Origin: Bacteroidales bacterium UBA1182
Lineage (GTDB): Bacteria; Bacteroidota; Bacteroidia; Bacteroidales; Bacteroidaceae
Direction: 5' to 3'
DNA length: 18,695 nucleotides
Assembly: GCA_002310015.1 (NCBI GenBank)
Contig: DBYQ01000042.1
Span: 1 to 18,695, forward strand
Shown: piece by piece, positions 14,092-18,695 of the stretch
Layout of the letters: the number at the start of each line of letters is the position of its first letter
Numbering within the stretch: position 1 is the first letter of the stretch
The notes under the pieces: generated by a model
What the model saw: only the letters and a program-made list of their open reading frames with translations
The model's database searches: none
Told to the model about the DNA's origin: nothing
Program-made: the position numbers and the translations under genes

Positions 14092-16439
14092 TTACTTATT
14101 TTCTTGATAAGAGTGAGTACGTTGCGTCCGTTGACTCTCTCATAATTGATATGGTCCATAATCTGACGTATCAGATGTATTCCCAGTCCTCCTATGGAAC
14201 GATCCTCCGCACTAAGCGTTATATCAACCTCAGGTTTGGCTGTGGGGTCAAAAGGTGTACCGGAATCAATGATTATGAATGATACCTCAGAGCCGTTTGA
14301 TTTGACCTCAATTGTTACGTTGCCTACCGTACCTGCGGGATAAGCGTAGTTCATGACATTGACAACGGCCTCCTCAATGGCCAGATTGATCTGCATGGTT
14401 GAAGACATATCAAAGCCATTGGCTTCACAAACCTCATCAATGAAGGTGTTGAGCCTGGGTACGCGCTTCAGGTCATTGGTGAGTGTGAGGGTGCGCTGAT
14501 ATTTTATCTCCTCATGATGCTTTGTGTACTGAATGGCAAGCATGGTAAGGTCATCGCTCTGATCAGCCTCACCTACGAATTCATGAACGGCACTGGTCAT
14601 GCGTTCTATTATAGCTGTAGGTGAGAATACCCGGTTCTGTTGCAGATTATGCGCCAGGTCAATGGTGCGGTTCATCTCAAACTGGTCATGATTTATGTTC
14701 TCAGCCTCGGGGAGTCCGTCAGTATAAAGGAATATTGTCGTGTCCGGGTCAATAAGGGTCTCCTGCAGCGTGAACTTCCAATTAGCCATTACTCCCACCG
14801 GCAGGTTTGAGTCAACGGGCAATAATCCGGCGCCGGTATTACCGATAAGTATCGGCGCATCGTGACCTGCATTGCAATAGTGCATACGTCCGGTGGGTAG
14901 ATCCAGAACACCTACGAACAGGGTGACAAACATGTTGGAATCATTATCCTCCGACATGGCGTCATTGATTCTGGATATGATTTTCTCCGGTGATGATTCA
15001 TGGGCCGAAATGGTTCTGAACAGAGCCTTTGTCACCACCATATAGAGTGATGCCGGAACTCCCTTGCCGGATACATCGCCGATACAGAAGAACAGCTTCT
15101 CATCACGGATAAAGAAGTCAAACAGGTCGCCACCCACCTCTTTGGCAGGAGTCAATTGTCCGAATACATCAATGTCATCTCTTTCAGGATATGGCGGAAA
15201 TATCTTGGGGAGCATTGCCATCTGGATATCGCGGGCAATCTTAAGTTCACCTTGTATGCGTCCTTTCTGTTCGTTTACCAGTTTCAACTCTTCCATCTGA
15301 TGCACTATTGACTGCTGCATGTCGCGGAAAGAGTTGTTCAGTTTTCCTATCTCATCAGTATGGTCAGATTTGGGTAGCTCCTCATCAAAACGTCCGGATG
15401 CTATGGCTTCTGCCTGATAGGCCAGTTCTTCAAGCGGTTCCATCTGTTTTGAAATGATACCGCTGAATACCATGAGCATCAGTAACAGACCAACTATCAC
15501 AATTCCTATTATCGCGTTGATGAGATGGTAATAACCACCGAATATATCAAGAGCCGGGCATACCAGACCTACGCTCCATCCTGTATCACCAAGGGGTTTG
15601 AAGAACACGTAACACTCCTCGTCGTTTATGTTGAGCTGACGCATACCCTGCTCACCGGCCTGCATGGCGTGACCCAGATTTGTGATGGCAGTATCTGATT
15701 TGACAAGTGTCGGGGTGAAGATGGTTTCGTAGAACAGCTTTGTTGTATCAGGATGAACAAAGAATGTTCCGCCCTGGCCAATCATGATACTGTATGAATT
15801 AGGGTAGGGCTTTACTGCCGATATGGTTTTGGAGAGCCATTCAAGCGACAGGTCAACAGATATGGTACCGAAGTATTTTCCATTGTCATCCTTGAGAGGC
15901 TTGCAGTATGATATAATCATATCCTGTGATGTGATGCCCTCAGGGTTGTAGTCAACAAATGGTTCTGTCCAGCATGGGCGATCCAGCAGTTTGGGCAGCT
16001 GATACCAGTCCATGGAGAAATACTGATAGTATTCGTTTCCTTCCTGTATGGTATTTATCTGTCCGTTAGTGTTGAGCGAGAATGCCGAGAAATACATTCC
16101 TTTGTCTTTGAAGAAGAAAGGCTCAAAGGATATGGAGCAACCGTTCAGGTTGGGGTTGTTCTCAAGAATCCGTCTGCTATATACAAACATGGAATCCGGG
16201 GCATCCAGGTGTCTTTTTATCAGCCAATCCGTATTGTCTGTCGCCACCTTTACCTCTGTCAGTATGTTGGTAACACGTTGTACTGTGTTGTCAAGGATCT
16301 GGGTGGCATGGTTTATGGCTTCAAGTCTTACGGCCTTTCTTGATTCATTGAAAAAAACGCCCAGGGCAGCTATGAAAATGAATCCGGCGAACAGTACTAT
16401 CCAGATACTTAATCTGGTGGAAAGTGATTTCTGCTTCAT
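14088..16439 (-). CDS. Membrane sensor with Cache, HAMP, SpoIIE/PP2C phosphatase and RsbW-like ATPase domains
   Basis: This 783-aa transmembrane signalling protein has TM1 (about 11-31), a periplasmic double-Cache-like sensor (about 40-295), TM2 (about 304-328), and HAMP plus connecting coiled coil (about 330-410, with IQGELKIARDIQMAMLP). A SpoIIE/RsbU-type PP2C phosphatase follows (about 425-642; metal-site segments GGDLFDF, FCIGDVSGKGVPASLYMV, YTDGLPE and SDDLTML). The end is a GHKL ATPase domain of RsbW/SpoIIAB type (about 650-780; N-box NLAIEEAVVNVMNYAY with Glu689 and Asn694, G1 DSGTPFDP with Asp725, G2 GGLGIHLIRQ). The phosphatase would dephosphorylate a STAS protein and the ATPase domain would phosphorylate it, so both opposing activities sit in one chain. 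The STAS gene two genes downstream is the likely substrate. The solute-binding protein 14 bp upstream is a candidate ligand-presenting partner for the Cache domain. Confidence 0.93.
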   Translation of the reverse strand: MKQKSLSTRLSIWIVLFAGFIFIAALGVFFNESRKAVRLEAINHATQILDNTVQRVTNILTEVKVATDNTDWLIKRHLDAPDSMFVYSRRILENNPNLNGCSISFEPFFFKDKGMYFSAFSLNTNGQINTIQEGNEYYQYFSMDWYQLPKLLDRPCWTEPFVDYNPEGITSQDMIISYCKPLKDDNGKYFGTISVDLSLEWLSKTISAVKPYPNSYSIMIGQGGTFFVHPDTTKLFYETIFTPTLVKSDTAITNLGHAMQAGEQGMRQLNINDEECYVFFKPLGDTGWSVGLVCPALDIFGGYYHLINAIIGIVIVGLLLMLMVFSGIISKQMEPLEELAYQAEAIASGRFDEELPKSDHTDEIGKLNNSFRDMQQSIVHQMEELKLVNEQKGRIQGELKIARDIQMAMLPKIFPPYPERDDIDVFGQLTPAKEVGGDLFDFFIRDEKLFFCIGDVSGKGVPASLYMVVTKALFRTISAHESSPEKIISRINDAMSEDNDSNMFVTLFVGVLDLPTGRMHYCNAGHDAPILIGNTGAGLLPVDSNLPVGVMANWKFTLQETLIDPDTTIFLYTDGLPEAENINHDQFEMNRTIDLAHNLQQNRVFSPTAIIERMTSAVHEFVGEADQSDDLTMLAIQYTKHHEEIKYQRTLTLTNDLKRVPRLNTFIDEVCEANGFDMSSTMQINLAIEEAVVNVMNYAYPAGTVGNVTIEVKSNGSEVSFIIIDSGTPFDPTAKPEVDITLSAEDRSIGGLGIHLIRQIMDHINYERVNGRNVLTLIKKISK

Positions 16440-16453
16440 AGTATAAACCGGTT

Positions 16454-17395
16454 TTATTCTGCAATCAATTCCTCGTACGCGACAGGACGGTCAAGCATGC
16501 CGTTCTCAAACATAAGAGTGGAAGCCTGCTCCACCATATCGGGACGGAGGGTGTAGATACGTCTTTTTATTTCGCGGTCAACAAGCAGTTTCAGAACCTC
16601 GTCCAGCATCAGTTGCTGGAGCACTCTGTTGGTTGAAATATGATTCATCTGTACATATTTCATGACAATATCAAGGGTCTCCTCCGGATTTTCTGCAGCC
16701 CATTCCCAACCTTGCCGGCTCGCTTCCGCAAAAAGCATGGCCTGTTCCTTATGGCTTTCATAATATTCTCTGGTCATATAGACCCCGTCCTCCTGGATGT
16801 TATAACCATGATTGAAGAATCTGTAAACGTTGGTCTCATTCAGTTCTATTCCGGTCTGAAGCAACTGGTAGTACTCATTGTAACTCATAGCCAGGGTGGC
16901 ATCGATGGCTCCGGAGAGAAACAGATTGACACTGTATGCAAATGGAATCCACTGGTAATCCAGCTTCTCTTGAATGCTCATGCATTGTGCTATCTGCCCG
17001 AATCCCGCATTCCAGATTCCGACTTTGGCTCCCACCTGCTTAAGCGGATTCAGACCACGGCGTGATACTATTACCATTGCATTGTTCATGGAGGTCTGAA
17101 GTATGTTGACAAGAGGTATGCCGTCATCTATTATCTCCATGGCTTGTACCAGTTGCAGAGTCGTAGCCTGGCTTCTGTTGTCACTGATGCGGCTTATTGC
17201 CGATTGTGTGATGGAGGGATGTACTATCTCGACATCCAAGCCGGCATCCTTATAAAATCCTTTTTCAAAAGCTACATAGTATCCGGCGAATTGAGCCTGT
17301 GCAGTCCATTGCGGTGTGAAAACGAATTTGTCTTGTGCCTGGGAAGCCAAAAAGGCAAGACAGAGTAAACACCCCGATATGATAATTCTCTTCAT
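16454..17395 (-). CDS. Orphan NMT1/THI5-type periplasmic solute-binding protein
   Basis: This 313-aa exported protein resembles the NMT1/THI5 (ThiY/SsuA-like) substrate-binding fold, whose members bind pyrimidine, sulfonate or nitrate-like ligands for ABC uptake. The signal peptide is MKRIIISGCLLCLAFLASQA (1-20), with likely signal peptidase I cleavage before QDKF. The mature protein opens with FVFTPQWTAQAQFAGYYVA, typical of the family, and contains EKGFYKDAGLDVEIVHP (44-60) and VGIWNAGFG (125-133). The frame is open to 17446, but the ATG at 17395 gives a proper signal peptide and lies downstream of a consensus -7 box. No ABC permease or ATPase is adjacent; the next gene, 14 bp on, is the Cache-domain phosphatase. 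A sensory co-receptor role is therefore more likely than transport, though it could serve a transporter elsewhere. Confidence 0.9.
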   Translation of the reverse strand: MKRIIISGCLLCLAFLASQAQDKFVFTPQWTAQAQFAGYYVAFEKGFYKDAGLDVEIVHPSITQSAISRISDNRSQATTLQLVQAMEIIDDGIPLVNILQTSMNNAMVIVSRRGLNPLKQVGAKVGIWNAGFGQIAQCMSIQEKLDYQWIPFAYSVNLFLSGAIDATLAMSYNEYYQLLQTGIELNETNVYRFFNHGYNIQEDGVYMTREYYESHKEQAMLFAEASRQGWEWAAENPEETLDIVMKYVQMNHISTNRVLQQLMLDEVLKLLVDREIKRRIYTLRPDMVEQASTLMFENGMLDRPVAYEELIAE

Positions 17396-17425
17396 GTAAG
17401 TTAGTAAAAGCATACTTGTTTGACA

Positions 17426-17433
17426 CAAAGATA
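17426..17433 (-). promoter_or_regulatory. -7 promoter element for the solute-binding protein/partner-switch operon
   Basis: The minus strand reads TATCTTTG, a full match to TAnnTTTG, giving a predicted leader of about 25 nt to the ATG at 17395. No clear -33 TTTG lies at the normal distance; an AT-rich run and an AGGA/TCCT dyad occupy that region, which could indicate activator dependence. Confidence 0.62.
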
Positions 17434-17450
17434 GAAAAAAAAACATGAAT

Positions 17451-17485
17451 AGGATATTTCCTCCATTCTTTTAGGAAAAAATCCT
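17451..17485. promoter_or_regulatory. Two AGGA-N4/5-TCCT dyads in the divergent promoter region
   Basis: AGGATATTTCCT (17451-17462) and AGGAAAAAATCCT (17473-17485) are short dyads with the same AGGA/TCCT half-sites. Their centres lie about 22 bp apart, close to two helical turns. They sit between the two divergent -7 elements, where a shared regulator of the signalling operon and the barrel protein could bind. Half-sites of 4 bp in AT-rich DNA can occur by chance. Confidence 0.3.
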
Positions 17486-17507
17486 TATTCAGGTGAACTT
17501 CCCTGTT

Positions 17508-17515
17508 TATCTTTG
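17508..17515 (+). promoter_or_regulatory. -7 promoter element for the exported barrel protein gene
   Basis: TATCTTTG is a full match to TAnnTTTG, 43 nt before the ATG at 17559, giving a leader of roughly 35 nt. No convincing -33 element is visible. Confidence 0.6.
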
Positions 17516-17558
17516 CAATGAAAAGAACGCGGCTGACGCTGCTTTGAAAGACAACGTT

Positions 17559-18599
17559 ATGAAAAAATATCTGTTTCTGCTGATGGTTGTGCTGTTGCCT
17601 GTTGCAACTGTGCAGGGTAAGAAAAAAGAAAAACAAAACATTATGGTTTGGGGTGAGGTTACAACTGCAGCCGATGGCAAGGATTACCTTACCATGTACA
17701 AGAACTGTCCGGCAGAGGTTACCGCCCAGTTCCACTTTGTATATAAGGACAGGACCAAATCAGTAATGTATGACCTGTTCATGCCTGATACCGTAGCCCA
17801 GGTTAATGATCCTGCGCCAGTGGAAAAGCCGGTCAAGGAGGTCATCATTGACAATATCATATACAGCACATTGGATGCGGAGGGCAAGAAGTACAGCACT
17901 TCTGATCCCGATGATCCCATCCTGGCCATGTTGCTTGTGGATCTGTTTGATATTTATCATGACATATTCTGGTTTGACGTCATTCACAGGGCGCATTACT
18001 ATAACGGGCGCAGTTATGACCGCTGGACACCTTCATCCACCCGTTACAACAATACTCATCATACAAAAAAACCGGAGATCAGTATAGACAAGCTGGATGA
18101 TACGGCACTTCTGGTAGGTGCTGCTGCTGTAGCGGTTGCATCGGCAGGTATGTTGTATGAGGTTTTTGATAAATGGGATGTTGAGGATGGCAGATTCCCA
18201 TATTTCTCAATGTCACCCCAAATGGAGTATTTTACCAATACCGGTGCCTTGCGTGATGTCGTTCAGTTTAAATACAGGTTCGGTCAATATGGAGGTTTTT
18301 CCGTCTTGGGCGATATAGGCTACTGCTCCGGTTCGCTTAATGACCGTAATATGTTTGACCCCGGATTCACATGGAGCCTTGGTGTAGGACTTGATGTGGG
18401 AGCCTTCTCTCTCTCGTTCAGAGGCAAACCCGGCCAGTACCGCCACTCTGAGAATTTCCTGACATGCAAGGCTGTGTATGACATCTTCATCACAGATAAT
18501 TTTGCCATTGATCTGGGTGCCGGAGTTTGCATCAGGAAATACAATGACGACATCTACGGCGATATCCCCATATCGTTAGGCCTGCTCTGGAAGTTTTAA
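17559..18599 (+). CDS. Exported hypothetical protein, predicted outer-membrane beta-barrel C-terminus
   Basis: I do not recognise a named family. The 346-aa product starts with a clear signal peptide (MKKYLFLLMVVLLPVATVQG, 1-20) followed by a Lys-rich KKKEKQN. Residues 28-130 look like a beta-rich soluble domain. Residues 131-175 are rich in aromatic, Tyr, His and Asn residues (DIFWFDVIHRAHYYNGRSYD). A short Ala/Val-rich hydrophobic helix lies at about 182-200 (TALLVGAAAVAVASAGMLY). From about 213 to the end, alternating hydrophobic/polar strands (YFSMSPQMEYF, VQFKYRFGQYGGFSVLGDIG, WSLGVGLDVGAFSLSFRG, FAIDLGAGV) finish with LGLLWKF, a terminal Phe as recognised by BamA. This suggests a small outer-membrane barrel or a cap on one. 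The frame extends to 17493, but the ATG at 17559 gives the signal peptide and lies after the -7 box. It diverges from the signalling operon. Confidence 0.85.
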   Translation: MKKYLFLLMVVLLPVATVQGKKKEKQNIMVWGEVTTAADGKDYLTMYKNCPAEVTAQFHFVYKDRTKSVMYDLFMPDTVAQVNDPAPVEKPVKEVIIDNIIYSTLDAEGKKYSTSDPDDPILAMLLVDLFDIYHDIFWFDVIHRAHYYNGRSYDRWTPSSTRYNNTHHTKKPEISIDKLDDTALLVGAAAVAVASAGMLYEVFDKWDVEDGRFPYFSMSPQMEYFTNTGALRDVVQFKYRFGQYGGFSVLGDIGYCSGSLNDRNMFDPGFTWSLGVGLDVGAFSLSFRGKPGQYRHSENFLTCKAVYDIFITDNFAIDLGAGVCIRKYNDDIYGDIPISLGLLWKF

Positions 18600-18611
18600 T
18601 ACCAATGTAAA

Positions 18612-18629
18612 AAAGGGTCGTTTCCCTTT
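18612..18629 (+). terminator. Possible terminator after the exported barrel protein gene
   Basis: AAAGGG (18612-18617) pairs with CCCTTT (18624-18629) around a 6-nt loop, 13 bp after the stop codon. The stem is short and its T-rich arm is followed by GTG, so termination efficiency is uncertain. Confidence 0.45.
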
Positions 18630-18695
18630 GTGAAAATGATTCTGATTGCACAGCACTTTTTGGGCTATCGGTATCAGAAACCGTCGCCACCCTCG

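Noticed and set aside
17396..17446. Upstream start for the solute-binding protein adding 17 residues
   Set aside because: It would read through the -7 box and place a second hydrophobic segment before a good signal peptide.
18674..18695. Possible C-terminal end of a minus-strand gene (EGGDGF then TGA)
   Set aside because: Only six codons are inside the window. It would fit a convergent gene to the right, but it cannot be told from chance.
1..18695. CRISPR arrays, tRNA or rRNA genes, insertion sequences, prophage genes
   Set aside because: No regularly spaced direct repeats, no tRNA-like cloverleaf with a CCA-proximal TTCGA arm, and no transposase, integrase or phage protein motifs were seen on either strand.

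Overview
The window looks like ordinary chromosomal DNA from a member of Bacteroidales (Bacteroides/Prevotella-like). Two things point there. First, several gene starts are preceded by the Bacteroidetes sigma-70 -7 element TAnnTTTG, for example at 63-70, 4458-4465, 7008-7015, 10823-10830, 17426-17433 and 17508-17515. The lepA promoter also has a -33 TTTG at the expected 19-bp spacing. Second, the gene content fits: a secreted GH2 beta-galactosidase with Bacteroidetes-type C-terminal domains, a LolC/FtsX-like permease without an adjacent ATPase, and an outer-membrane-barrel hypothetical. I cannot assign genus or species. I see no tRNA, rRNA, CRISPR array, insertion sequence or phage gene. No gene-free stretch exceeds about 180 bp.

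Layout. 90-1871 (+) is lepA. It converges on a minus-strand pair, a YggS-type PLP-binding protein followed by an AMP-forming acyl-CoA synthetase (4440 to 2050). Between the convergent ends lies a 158-bp nested inverted repeat (1876-2033). A secreted GH2 beta-galactosidase (7002-4501, -) is divergent from an FtsX/LolC-type permease (7046-8284, +), with only 43 bp between them. The permease converges on a three-gene minus-strand operon (10793 to 8310): a RelA/SpoT-type alarmone synthetase, a MESH1-like HD alarmone hydrolase, and an aminoglycoside-phosphotransferase-fold kinase. These are spaced by 1 bp and by a 4-bp overlap. rmuC (10898-12196, +) is divergent from that operon and ends in a strong bidirectional terminator.

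On the other side of that terminator lies a four-gene minus-strand operon (17395 to 12254): an NMT1/THI5-type periplasmic solute-binding protein with no transporter partners, a membrane Cache-HAMP-SpoIIE phosphatase fused to an RsbW-like ATPase/kinase domain, a CPA1-type cation/proton antiporter with a C-terminal RCK_C-like domain, and a stand-alone STAS anti-sigma-factor antagonist. Divergent from it, 17559-18599 (+) encodes an exported protein of unknown function with a predicted C-terminal beta-barrel.

The two most interesting loci are the alarmone synthetase/hydrolase/kinase operon and the solute-binding-protein/partner-switch/antiporter operon. The first resembles the split toxSAS-antitoxin arrangement but has an extra kinase and an uncharacterised C-terminal extension. 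The second looks like a complete ligand-to-ion-transport signalling unit. Both functional readings are inferences from domain content and gene order.
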